Assembly: GCA_030374805.1 (NCBI GenBank)
Contig: JARGSG010000199.1
Span: 248,001 to 312,000 of the forward strand
Origin: Gracilaria gracilis
Lineage: Eukaryota > Rhodophyta > Florideophyceae > Gracilariales > Gracilariaceae
Reading direction: 5' to 3'
DNA: 64,000 bases
Positions 19,934-29,935 of the stretch are shown here, piece by piece. The translations under genes and the position numbers were made by a program. Positions within the stretch are counted from its first letter, which is position 1. Every line of letters starts with the position of its first letter. Under the pieces are notes generated by a model, which saw nothing but the letters and a program-made list of their open reading frames with translations, was not told where the DNA came from and did not search any database.

Positions 19934-20542
19934 ATGAGTTCTCGTTCATCAGCTTCTTCCCGTAGATCTTGCAATGATGCAAGAAAGAGACTTCGCCATG
20001 AAAGCGGCAACGACCTCCAAGAGCCAAACAACGCAAAGCGCACTCGAACTCACTCCCCAGTAAATGGTGGGGGAAGAACGTCTGGCGTCGGTGACTACCT
20101 CGGCAACAAGACCCAGTGCCCGACTTGTACACGCATGATCGTCAGCAGCCACCTCAAGTGGCATATGAAATCATGCGAGCTTCGTGCATGCTTTGAGCAA
20201 GGTTGTGGCTACATGACGTTTCTCAAGGGTGACTTCAAGCACCATCTTCGGACACACAACGAGGTCGTGAACAAGTCTTTTTGTCCCGTTTGCCATAAGC
20301 TGATCACCAACAACCGCCTGAACGCTCACTTGAAGAAATGTCAGTTGTACAAGTGTCCTGCGTCGCATTGCATGTATACGGCGTACCGAAAGTGTGAATT
20401 TACGGCTCATATGCAGCAACACAAGGCGACCCCTGACATTGAATGCACATATCGGTGTGGGAAAAAGTTTAATCGCCTATCCAATATGTTCGCTCATCAA
20501 GACAAGTACTGCCCGGCGAGGCGAAGAAATGGTGATAAATGA
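19934..20542 (+). CDS. Five-finger C2H2/C2HC zinc-finger protein, copy 5
   Basis: A 202-aa intact ORF, paralogous to 15994-16710 with the same finger order. It starts MSSRSSASSRRSCNDARKR, with a basic nuclear-signal-like RKRLRHESGN, then fingers CPTCTRMIVSSHLKWHMKSC, CFEQGCGYMTFLKGDFKHHLRTH, CPVCHKLITNNRLNAHLKKC, CPASHCMYTAYRKCEFTAHMQQH and CTYRCGKKFNRLSNMFAHQDKYC. All ligands are kept. The linker between fingers 4 and 5 (KATPDIECTYRCG) is the most conserved part of the pair. Unlike copies 1-3 there is no Ala/Val-rich TLNELEHMC block. Confidence 0.8.
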   Translation: MSSRSSASSRRSCNDARKRLRHESGNDLQEPNNAKRTRTHSPVNGGGRTSGVGDYLGNKTQCPTCTRMIVSSHLKWHMKSCELRACFEQGCGYMTFLKGDFKHHLRTHNEVVNKSFCPVCHKLITNNRLNAHLKKCQLYKCPASHCMYTAYRKCEFTAHMQQHKATPDIECTYRCGKKFNRLSNMFAHQDKYCPARRRNGDK

Positions 20543-21146
20543 TTTACGCACTTGTCCGCAACTGTAGCACTACGACGAAAACGCATATTGGAGAGTAAAA
20601 GAAACGAAAGATGATACGCATGTAGAAATGAGCTGTTCGTTGCCCCTGAAGAGTTGGGCCAATTCGTACCACATATTTCACACTAAACTGTCCCATCTGT
20701 TTTATGCATCTTGTTGCCAACTACATTTTTTTCTTTCATGTGCACGACATTTGGACGAATGCGATACGAAAATGAAGCCGTCATTGCTCTGTGCATTACT
20801 TTCTATCTCCGTTTGTGCTTTTCATATTGTGACAACAATCACAATCATAGCACTTCGCTCTCTAACGCCCGTGTCGCACCTATTGTTTACAACTCGCTCA
20901 TTTGAATATGAGACACATGTACGCGTGTGTCACGTGGCAGCATAGATGTGCTTTCACTTTACTTGGCATTTTGAATTCAAACTGTCCTGAATTTGCAGGG
21001 GGGTACCCTTCGCCTTGTCCAGGTATATAACACGTCAGCAAGGACCAATAATATCACAAGAACGAAGACGGATCCAGCCGAAGCTCAACCACCCATCCAC
21101 TTCCCCAACTTGCTCCCGTAAACAGCAGCAAGCCCCTCCGCCAACC
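20543..21146. other. Intergenic
   Basis: No gene found. A GTATATAACACG sequence at about 21022-21033 is TATA-like on the plus strand, but I see no convincing plus-strand gene after it. Confidence 0.35.
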
Positions 21147-22022
21147 TTAGAACAGCGCACAGACGCCGAGGCCTTCTAGCCCAGGCGGCGCGCTCTGGAA
21201 CAGCGGAACCAGCGAGAGACTGGGCGACGTCTGCGGGCAGTCGCCCACATCCTCCGCTAGCGCCGTGCAGCATCGAAGCGTATTACTATCATCACAGAAC
21301 CCCGCGGGCAAGCGCGTCTTGACCACGCAAAAGAAGCCCTGTCTGCACTGCGAGGTGCGTACACAAGAGGCGCCCGCCAGACCCAGCGGCTCACCCGTCT
21401 CTTGCACGCACGTGAAACGCCCATCCGGCACGCCCGAGTCCGACGAGCAGAACGTGTCCGGATGCTCATCACACACGCCGCTGCTCAGCGGGAATCACGG
21501 CATTTCGCAGAGCGGCACGCCGCCGCCATAGACGTGGCACAAGTCCGTCACTTGCTGACATATCGGCGACGAAGCCTGGCACAGCTCTCGGCAAACGCCA
21601 TTGACGCAGATGCCGTCGACGTCGCACGAGTCGCCGTCGTTGTTCATCAGCGTGTTACAATTGTCCCCCACCTGGTCCGGGTTGTCCACGAGCGCGCGGC
21701 AGCGCGGCGCGCCGTTGAGCGTCTCGCTGATGCATTTGAAGCCGGAAGGGCAGTCTTGTTGGCGCACGTTGCAGAATGCTCCGCCGGGGCCTCCCACTCT
21801 GGGCACTGGCAGAAACCTTGGGAACGTCGCGGGCGGCCTTGGCGGCGGTCGCAGGAACGGCAGATTAAGCGGCAGCCCCCTGAATGCGCCGGACGGTGCA
21901 CGACCGTTAAGGCTCTGCGCAACGCTGCGCTTGAGCACCACGCACACTAAGGTGAGAAGAAGTAGCACCTGAGAACTTTTGAGCATTTTCGTATCCCCGA
22001 TCACGGTTAGCTTCTGTTGCAT
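21147..22022 (-). pseudogene. Cysteine-rich secreted protein with one in-frame stop
   Basis: The frame opens at 22022, or more likely at Met 21986, which begins the signal peptide MLKSSQVLLLLTLVCVVL ending near SVAQ. A Pro/Arg-rich spacer (PFLRPPPRPPATFPRF) follows. Two Cys-rich blocks come next: one with CNVRQQDCPSGFKC and CDVDGICVNGVCRELC, another with CDEHPDTFCSSDSG and CRQGFFCVVKTRLPAGFC. A TGA at 21495-21497 separates the blocks and the same frame then continues for 115 codons. Repeated CxxGxxC-type spacing suggests disulfide-rich extracellular modules; no family is assigned. The stop fits a CGA-to-TGA change. If translated as is, a 163-residue one-block protein is secreted. Confidence 0.6.
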
Positions 22023-22656
22023 TACGCATTACGCAGTTTGCGTAGCTCAGAGCTCCTACAAGCGGGCCGTACGCTTTTGTAGTAGCGCAACAGCTATAGG
22101 CTCTTGGATCATCATCACTCGGGGCTGGATGTATGAGTGTGGAATTAGAGTGCAAGTCCTAGATGAGGCAGATGGCCTTCGCTTGTCGAGGGCGGCGCCA
22201 TTGAGCCATTAGCAGAGTAGCACTTGGTTAAGATTGAAATCTCCTTCGCAGGTGTTCTCTTTTATACTCGGACAAGCGGAGGTGAAGTGGCGGCCAACGA
22301 TTTTGGAGCCACATTGACTCGGTTCGAAACTTTTCGTCACTTGGAATTTGTCACTGCAAATCCTTTCGTTTTCAAGTAGGGTTTGAGTTCCCATCTGATA
22401 ACACAATACTCCCCTCTCAGACCAGTGAAGCGCAGGACACCAAACTCTCCAAAACCACCCCATCTCGAGAGTCTCTAACCAACCGTTTCCCTATGCACAT
22501 ATATTTTCGAAATCCTATTCTCTAAGAGCTAGGTTAATGTTTTTCATAGAAGTCCACAAAATTGCGCATCCTTAGTACTACACTGCAATGCTTTGCGTCT
22601 AAATCTGTTGTTTCGTCCCCATTCCTCTTTTGACATCAGGAAAAAATATTGCTTTT

Positions 22657-22738
22657 CGTTGTAATACACATCTGAATCTTATCAAGAGTAGCCGTTGGCT
22701 CGGCTACTCTTGGTAAGATTCAGAAGTATATTTCAACG
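22657..22738. repeat. 82-bp inverted repeat hairpin
   Basis: Inner arms of 23 bp (CTGAATCTTATCAAGAGTAG... and complement) have one mismatch around a 6-base loop TTGGCT. Looser pairing continues about 15 bp outward. No TSD seen. Confidence 0.65.
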
Positions 22739-22968
22739 CGTAAAGTTCATTTTTTCATAAGCTCAAAATGTTGTGTAATCAATTATTCCCGATCTAGCAG
22801 TGACACCCAAGCAGGAACTAGATTGGCCCTTATCTAAATGGTCTTTGAGAGCAATGTTGAGAATGCCAAGAATGACATTTGTTTCTGTGCGTGCCGACAT
22901 TTCATATGGGGCCGGTTTAAAGAACTGCAAATGCGAAAATTACGTCTTTGCTGTATTCTCTTCGTCCT

Positions 22969-22971
22969 TTA
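22969..22971. repeat. TTA target duplication, left of E1
   Basis: TTA directly before the left TIR of E1; repeated at 31432-31434. PIF/Harbinger elements duplicate TWA. Confidence 0.7.
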
Positions 22972-22991
22972 GGGGCGTTCTATAAGTTTAC
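22972..22991 (+). repeat. E1 left terminal inverted repeat
   Basis: GGGGCGTTCTATAAGTTTAC, perfect inverse of 31412-31431. Confidence 0.88.
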
Positions 22992-23188
22992 TCAATCAAG
23001 AAATGAACATTGGCAACAACCAATAAACCAATTGAGAAAGAACACGTAAAATACGTATCGTTTCCCAGTTTCTCTCCGTCTGGAGCTTCCGGTGTTTCCC
23101 AGACAAACACGCCCACGGGAAAACCCAATGCCTGACCTCCTCAACAGCAACCAACAAACCATCCCACTTCAAGTTCAGCCATTTTGCC

Positions 23189-24553
23189 ATGGCAGACACT
23201 AACAAATCATCACCTTCGCACAATAAACAGCCGGCACTAGAGCATACCGAAGCTACACAACAAACTGTCAACATACCAGAGCCATCTCAAGCTTGTTTCC
23301 ATACAATGTCAAATAAAGTACCGCAAAACATTTCAAAGGCTAATTGCATTCTTCGTGAAGCCAACTTTGACAACATTTACTGCAAAATCACGCTCAAAGA
23401 CGTGCACATTTTTGGAGCTCAAAACACAAAACTGACAACCAAAAGAACCATACTAGCTGCAAAAATGGTGCAACGACAATGCAGTCTTGAAGCTGTTTGT
23501 GACATAATTGGTGGCACCTGTGACTTTAGTACACCAATATATGCCCGATTGAACAGTTCGCAGACGACCACCGTGCGAATAGCAAAGCGGGAAGGCACTG
23601 AAGATACCGTTGGGTGGGTCAAAGAAGATTTACTGGTGTTTGGCGACGAAGAGGTAGTTATTGGAGAGCCAATTAATCTTGGACACAAGACAGCTGCATT
23701 CTTTGAAGGACGGAGACCAGCATTTGAAGCCGGTGAGTACTATAGATTGCTCCATTTTTTTGGTGATGCCCGCATGACAGCGACACGTCAGAAACTGATG
23801 CACTGCTTGTCCAGAGAGAAATTCGACGCCCCAACCGACTATACATGGACCCTATCGATCGCACCGCTTTTCAACGATGCCGAATTTAAACCGAAATCTG
23901 TCCGTAGCCTATCTGGTGGTGTCACTTTTAGTGATATTGAGTCAATAGTGCCCTCTAAGCTTCCGCATTTACGGGATGCAGGGTTTCTGAAACGGAAGTA
24001 CAAAGAGTTTAAAAGCCAATATCATTTTTTTATTAGTCGATTCGAAACTTCAGGGCAGGGCGATCCAGATGCATTTGAAAGGTTTGCGGACGACAAGACG
24101 TACTTATTGTATGGAAACTGTTATTTGAAACAGCATCTATTTCTGGCTCCGTTGGCTACACGAGCATTGAAGTCGGATGCGCAACGGGAAGAAGGGGTTG
24201 GAGCAGAAGTTCATCCGGAAAAGAAGTACTCGAGTACAGTGCAACAGTCGCCCTCTAAACGGCAGAAGATAGCTAGTAGTGAGCATGTTGTCGAAATACA
24301 AAGTTTAGTGTCCGTTCTAGAGTTTTAGGACAAGGAAGTTGCAAAACAAATTGAGGCCGCAGAAAGAGATAAACTGGTGTATGAAGCTCTGCAATCTAGG
24401 GAAAGTTGGAGTAACGAAGCTTTAACAGCTATCCAGAAAGCTAAAGACATGATGAAGGACGCGTCAAGCGGAAAAGAGAAAAGTGCGATTCAAGCGACTC
24501 TCAGTAGTTCCATCGCAAGCCTTGCAAAAGGACCTCCATCGTCTTGGATTTGA
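23189..24553 (+). pseudogene. Harbinger companion protein ORF-B of E1
   Basis: A 379-codon frame starting MADTNKSSPSHNKQPALEH and ending in TAG (24326-24328). The same frame then continues for 74 codons to TGA at 24553 with a coiled-coil-like tail (ALTAIQKAKDMMKDASSGK) that aligns with the C-terminus of the E2 paralogue (TLQALNEAKQMLEKAGTEE). The TAG is therefore premature or read through. The best conserved core is PLFNDAEFKPKSV, HLRDAGFLKRKYKEFKSQY and FETSGQGDPDAF; its Lys/aromatic helix followed by SGxG recalls Myb/trihelix-like partner proteins of Harbingers. By position and pairing it is probably the partner needed for transposase binding or nuclear import; that is inference. Confidence 0.6.
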
Positions 24554-24749
24554 AGTCTGCAAGCCCGGTTTTATACTCAGACTCCTTCGGCTGCACATAG
24601 TGGAGGAACAGACACGGTGCAGTGTATCTTTCGTATAGGGTCCTCCCCCAACGGAATGCCTCCGGTCAAACATTTTCTGTTTGTATTGTCTCTGGTTCTT
24701 TGTTTGAAACAGGTTGCTGTCTCTTTGTTAGTTCTGTTATGCTCACCCA

Positions 24750-26027
24750 CTGTGGTGCAGGTGCGGCAGGAATTGCTCTACCTGGATATGAGCCAACAAA
24801 AGCAGTGGTCTTCTGTGGCTTGTTTCCATCTGATTCTGGTGATATTCTTTCTTTGCGTATATCGTTGCAGAAACTCCAGTTGCAGGACGGTAGTATTGTC
24901 TTTGAACCAGATACATCTGCAGCCATGGTGACCGGGTTGAGATGGGGGTTTCTCGGTCTCTTGCACATGGCTGTAACGCAGGAATGACTAGAAACGGAAT
25001 TTGGATTAGACCTCATTGCATCTACCCCATCTGCTTCGTACATGTTAAGTAAGCTCACACGCGTATTTGCTTCATAGAACGAACACTGACAAAATGGTGT
25101 CGCTCGCATGTGATTTACACACAGATTCAAGCTCAAGAATCAGAGGAATGGAAAATGATATCGAATCCTGCAGCTATTCCTTCTGGTCATGTAAGGATTA
25201 TGGAGCCATATGCAAAGGTTGAAATTATTTGCAACGAGGAACATCTCAGTCCTCTTATGGATTTAGCGCAGTCAAGAAGAGGTGAACTTCGAGATCAGTG
25301 CTACAAAGCTTTTGATGGAGTTAAGTTGATATATTCCGTACCCCTTGCCGAACTTGTGACCGACTTTCATGACGTTTTGAAATCGAGAAGTGCTGGGTTT
25401 GCGTCCATGAATTATGAAATGGAAGGAATGAGGCCTAACAATCTGAAGAGAATGGGCAATCGTGTGGTGGGAGAACCGGTTGATGGGTGAGTTGCCGTGT
25501 ATATTTCGAAGTTCGAAACCAAGTTCTAACCATTCTATTGTACATTCTACGTTTCGCTGGTTTCTAGGTTGTCCTCAGTTGTACATGAACTGAAAGCATA
25601 CAGCCAAGGCCGGTGGATGGTAGAAAATTTAAAGGATGTGATTCCTAGACAGATGTTCAAGGTGAACATACAGGCTGTGGGGGGCGGGAAGATCTTGGCC
25701 AGTCGACACATAAATCCTTTTCGGAAAGGTAAGTCCTTGTGTTCTCTTCACATGCGCAAAATACCAGTTGTTAACAATGTATTCGATACCCACAGATGTC
25801 ACCGCCAAATGCTGTGATGGAGATGCAAGTCGGAAGAAAAAATTGTGAGTTCAGAATGTTCTTTTGTATTTTACAGCCCGGCTCGAGACGTTTCTAACTT
25901 TTTCTGTTTCTGTCTTTCATTTCATAGATTTAAGAAACAAGGCGAGGGGAAGAAGAGGATGAAAACGGTTGGCAGAGTTTCAATTCCTCAAGAAGCGTTC
26001 TTAGTAATCATATCCCGAAAAGATTGA
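24750..26027 (+). pseudogene. GUF1: Captured 3' half of GUF1/EF4 (LepA-family GTPase) with introns
   Basis: The translation matches the C-terminal half of EF4/LepA: FCGLFPSDSGDILSLR, LQDGSIVFEPDTSAA, GFLGLLHM, LETEFGLDLIASTPSA, AQSRRGELRD, YSVPLAELVTDFHDVLKSR, DVIPRQMFKVNIQA and [19 protein letters not shown]. The GTPase domain is missing. Introns are retained: about 25049-25124/25131, then 25487-25567 (81 bp), 25729-25795 (67 bp) and 25845-25927 (83 bp), all GT-AG, so capture was from DNA. A TGA at 24985-24987 stands where the family has Arg (QERLE). The intact enzyme is a ribosome-associated organellar translation factor; this copy cannot make one. Confidence 0.85.
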
Positions 26028-26470
26028 GATTGTTGGTGCAAACTTTTTCGGATGCCTCAGGTCACAATGGATTAAAAAAAGTCCAGCTTCTTGGAGTTTG
26101 GTGCATGAAATGAGGTATTTTCAGCGCTGATGGCTTTTTCCTGGGAAATGCAGCACCCTGACAAGCAAGCAACGATATTTCTCTCTCTTTATGGCACTTC
26201 AAAGTACCCCCCTTTCTGAAGGAGGCCGTATGGAACTGGAGAAGCCGTTGGTAACAACCGGTTTTATTTCGCTGTTGTCACTTTCGACGGGGCAGCTTGT
26301 GCGAAAAGAAACTTGTGTCGAGACACGCACAAAAGGGGTGTTCACTGCGTAAAGTGATGACCCTTAACTCCCGCAGTAGGTGCGCAATGGCAGCCCTGGC
26401 GGGGTCGTCAGTGTCGTTAAACAACACTCAGATTATGAGTGGGGCAGTTAGAACGGTGCACAAGCACTGA
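26028..26470. other. E1 interior without recognised gene
   Basis: Nothing supportable; possibly non-coding flank of a captured segment. Confidence 0.3.
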
Positions 26471-26812
26471 ATGGCCTCACGGGAGGTAGTTGAGAAACGT
26501 GATCCAAGGACTATTATCGAACAATATGTGGAACGCAGGGACGAAGAGGATAAGTTTTATGCTGGGAATGAAAATGAAAGAACAAAGGCTTTGCAAGAGT
26601 AGAAGCAGAATCAGATTCGTTTTGAACAAGAGATCCAGAAGCAATAGGCTGAAAAGAATCAACTCCCTCTTGACGACCGGCAACGGATGTATAATAGCGC
26701 GAGAAAAGCTGGTTGCGACAGTCATAAAGTTTCCGAGGAAGCGATGGAAGCATACAGATTGCGATGACACATGACAGAGGACTTACGAGCAAATTCCTTT
26801 CTCGGACCTCTT
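26471..26812 (+). pseudogene. Captured C-terminal fragment of a SLU7-like splicing factor
   Basis: Frame from ATG 26471: KRDPRTIIEQYVERRDEEDK, then LDDRQRMYNS, VSEEAMEAYRLR and a final SFLG. The spacing and words match the C-terminus of the pre-mRNA splicing factor SLU7, which ends with an RPYNS, an EEEMEAYRMKR and an SFLG motif. The frame has TAG at 26600-26602, TAG at 26645-26647 and TGA at 26765-26767. The last lies at a family Arg position, and all fit C-to-T changes. SLU7 acts in 3' splice-site choice; only this tail (about 110 codons) is present, so it is a dead fragment. Confidence 0.6.
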
Positions 26813-28448
26813 GTTATCGACAGCTCGGTTGAGGGCTTCAAGAACACGGCCAAGGCCGTCACCATGCTCAAGTCTCTTGGTTCGTATATGCTTTATGTAC
26901 CATCTTCGCGAGTCAAGATAACTCGTACGACATCCCCTTGTTTTACATCACAGCTCATCCAGTCTTTACACAAAGCGATGGTCAGTTGTTGACAGGAAGC
27001 AAGATCTGCGGTTCGCAACATCTTTGCGTCTGTATTGCTTGTGACCTCCAACACTGACAGACGACTTGAACTTGCTTCAGTTGGTCCGACTTGCGGTTCT
27101 AGGGAGGTCATTGTTCTGGATCTTATCGCGTTTCTTGAGCGGCTACCAGCTCACCATCGCCGAAAGTCGGTATCTGGTTGGAGGGGACAGCTTTCCTAAA
27201 CTTCGATTGGAAATGAGAAATGGGTGAAGGGCTTTCTCATAATATTGTAAGTCTTCAAAAATGCGACCCCGGCCTTAAGTTTAGCCAGGGTCATGTGCAT
27301 GGGGCGCCGCTGGAGTTTTCGGCTTCTCGCTTTGAACAGGAGAAGTCGTTGGCGTCATCCACAGTTACCGAACTAGTTGCTGATCCAGAGTGAGCAATGT
27401 GCGATGCAAGATCATCTTGATGCTGGCTTAAAGATGCAAAGCGCGGGAACATTCAAGAACTGCACGCCCAATCACAACGTTGTGCATGAAAAAGTTCGTG
27501 CCAAGGTGGTCGCGGTTTCGTCCGATACTCTCGGAGTGCAGCTCTGTCCATTGTATTGTACATTGAGCACAGTTGGACATTGAAAGATACGAGGTATCGT
27601 ACTGTCAACATAACGTTGATCAACATACCCTTGGTAGGAGATTCCTTTTGATGACGTGCGAAATAATAGGCAAAAAAAAGGCCCTTAGCATCACGTGCTG
27701 GTCTAGAGACCTGGCATTCACCCGTCGAGGACTACAGCAATTACTAGCAACTCCTTATGAAACGTAGAAGCTCCTTGGACATGAAAACCTTGGGGGTAGC
27801 GTTAAATGCCATTGAGCAGGGCGACTTGGCTTTTTATCAGTTTGTCTTATGCCTCAGGCTAGCAACTTTGAAGGATGCTCTTGTGTCACAAGACAGAAAG
27901 CGAAAGGTTTTCTCATTACGATACTACGATTGTGAGACTGTAGCTTGACATTAAAACCAAATCTACCCTTCGCGGCCTGCGGATCGCGGTTGAATCTGGT
28001 TTACCAAACGAACGAATAGTGGATGGAAGATGAGCGTCGCTCATAGTGAATTTCTTTTTGAAGCTATGGAGAAGGCCTGAATGTGCGGTTATCTCCCTGC
28101 GACATGATATCATGCCTACGTAACTTGAGTGATCACTATCTTCTCGTAGGGAGGAGTTCCACCGACATCGAGCTCTGTGAAGCTCATCGAGAATTCTTGT
28201 ATTCAAAATGAATTTTTGGCCGTACGTAAGATTCCTTGTTTTGGGGGCTACTGGCTCTCACCCCTTGCTTTCTGATCTCGTTGTTGGTCTTTCGCGACAG
28301 GAACGAGAAAGGCTGTGTTGCAGAAGTACACTCAAACGAAGCAAGGGATTGGTGAAAACGATTACGAGGGTAAGAACGATTGTGGACACGAGCTTCCCGT
28401 GGAGCATTTCGGATTGAAGTTTGATCATAGATCATTAACGCGGGGGAA
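26813..28448. other. E1 interior with short unassigned open frames
   Basis: Several short frames (27111-26893 minus, with CDVKQGDVVRVI; 27377-27583 plus, with VRAKVVAVSSDTLGVQL; 27573-27948 plus) look protein-like in places and may be further captured pieces. I cannot assign any of them to a family with confidence. Confidence 0.35.
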
Positions 28449-29501
28449 ATGAAGTCTGGGAAGCCAATCTTCGTCACTGGCGCTACTTCTTTTATTGGAT
28501 CACATGTGGTAGCCTTGCTTTTGGCTAGAGATTATCTGGTCCCGGGTACAACTCGAAACCTGTTATCCCCAAAAGTGGAAGCCCTAATGTCGCTTCCCAA
28601 CAGCCACAAGCTAACAATGGTCGAATCTGACATGTTGGAACCGGAGACATTTCCTGCGTTCCTGAACAACGCCCAAGGTTTAATCCACACTGCAACTCCT
28701 GTGATAATCGGTTCTGATGGGAAGATACCGTTCAGAACAGTCGAAGAAGGGATGGAAAAGCAAATGAAGCCAGCCGTGGAAGGAACACGTGCTCTTTTTC
28801 GCGCAGCAGCAGAAGCCAGTGTGAAAAGAATCGTGCTTACCTCTTCTGCTAGTGCAATGAGCGTACTTTTAGTCCAGCCATCCGTTTTGGGCGAAACAGC
28901 CTGCAGTGATGAAGGCTATATTCGAAAGAGACTGATGGATGTTCCAGATAGTATTTATGCTTTGTCGAAGCTGCAGCAAGAACGACTTGCTTGGGAACTT
29001 GCCGAAGAGCTGGGAATTAAGCTTTTAGTTATCAATCCAGGTTACGTCTTTGGTCCTACATTACTTCCAACATCTTGTGACTCCTTGATTCTGCTTGCTA
29101 ACATGGCAAAAGAAAGGGGCCTATCCAAACACCTATGTCAAGAAGGTATGGTGACGAACAGTTTACTCCGCTTTGTTGATGTTCGTGAAGTTGCCGAGGG
29201 TCACGTTCTTGCTCTTGAACGCCACGATGCTGAAGGTTGGTACATGATGATCTCGTTCTACAAGCACTGTGGAGAGATTTACCAGGTTCTTCATGAACAT
29301 CAGGCTTTCAAGAAATATCCTGAGAGACAAGTAGATGCATCTCAGACATTGGACACACCTCCACCTTTTGATAGTAGTAAGGTGAGGAAGCTAGGAGTAA
29401 AGGAGATTCCATGGGAAGAGACGATTAGAGCGACTGCCGAATCTTTAGCTTCAACGAACAGCATACGACGGGCTGGCGGACCAGCGGTGAAGCAGAACTA
29501 G
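28449..29501 (+). CDS. NAD(P)-dependent epimerase/dihydroflavonol-reductase-like protein
   Basis: An intact, intronless 350-aa short-chain reductase of the extended type. The N-terminal Rossmann fold shows FVTGATSFIGSHVVALLL (residues 8-25, GxxxxxG nucleotide loop) and TTRN (an Arg favouring NADP). The catalytic set is LTSSAS (about 130-135) and YALSK (Tyr170, Lys174), as in YxxxK enzymes. NPGYVFGPTLLPT and RFVDVREVAEGHV are typical of dihydroflavonol-4-reductase/cinnamoyl-CoA-reductase relatives. It probably reduces a carbonyl on a small molecule; the substrate cannot be read. It lies inside transposon E1 between broken gene fragments, yet has no frame damage, so it may be functional cargo. 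Confidence 0.85.
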   Translation: MKSGKPIFVTGATSFIGSHVVALLLARDYLVPGTTRNLLSPKVEALMSLPNSHKLTMVESDMLEPETFPAFLNNAQGLIHTATPVIIGSDGKIPFRTVEEGMEKQMKPAVEGTRALFRAAAEASVKRIVLTSSASAMSVLLVQPSVLGETACSDEGYIRKRLMDVPDSIYALSKLQQERLAWELAEELGIKLLVINPGYVFGPTLLPTSCDSLILLANMAKERGLSKHLCQEGMVTNSLLRFVDVREVAEGHVLALERHDAEGWYMMISFYKHCGEIYQVLHEHQAFKKYPERQVDASQTLDTPPPFDSSKVRKLGVKEIPWEETIRATAESLASTNSIRRAGGPAVKQN

Positions 29502-29527
29502 TACGTTTTGGCATTGGCACTGTTTGG

Positions 29528-29902
29528 TTAATTAACCAACAAGAAGCCACTGAAACCCGCACGCATGACAGACGCAAAGAGTAGTTCAATCTGTGCGACA
29601 TTCTCGAATAGCCTGCAAATGTCGTACAAAAAGAGTTCAAGTAGCAGGACTGCAGCGCTCTTGTCCGGAATAGCATAAATGTCAACTGCAGACAGAGCCA
29701 GTGAAGCAGCGAGAATGTTGTTTACAGACCAAACCCCGGTTTCGTAGTACCCAATGGCAGTAACAGCAGCACAAACAACACCTAGAAGGGGATCAAACGA
29801 CAAGCTGCCAAGTCGTCTATGGTAAACGAAAACGCAATCCAGTCCCCTTAGATTAACCTTAGAGACGTAGAGCAGTTCAAAGCTTTCCACGAAAATCTTC
29901 AT
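29528..29902 (-). pseudogene. Captured fragment of a signal peptide peptidase (GxGD protease)
   Basis: A 124-codon minus-strand frame. FDPLLGVVCAAVTAIGYYET, WSVNNILAASLALSAVDIY and VLLLELFLYDICRLF align with transmembrane segments 5-6 of signal peptide peptidases, including the NNI motif and the first catalytic Asp in YD. The text decays after RLFEN, and the second catalytic motif (GxGD) and PAL are absent. The intact enzyme is an ER-membrane aspartyl protease that cleaves signal-peptide remnants. The fragment lies between the reductase and the transposase. Confidence 0.55.
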
Positions 29903-29935
29903 CCTTATCGTAGATAAAGTGAGAGAATCTCACAA

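Noticed and set aside
21402-21972. Plus-strand frames opposite the Cys-rich secreted gene
   Set aside because: Shadow frames of a GC-rich minus-strand gene that has a signal peptide and regular Cys spacing.
26893-27111. Minus-strand frame with DWMSCDVKQGDVVRVI, looking like an OB-fold or nuclease-helicase piece
   Set aside because: Too short and the following text does not match any family closely enough to name.
27377-27583. Frame with VRAKVVAVSSDTLGVQL, considered as an S1-like RNA-binding segment
   Set aside because: Only about 20 residues look convincing; neighbouring residues do not support a family.
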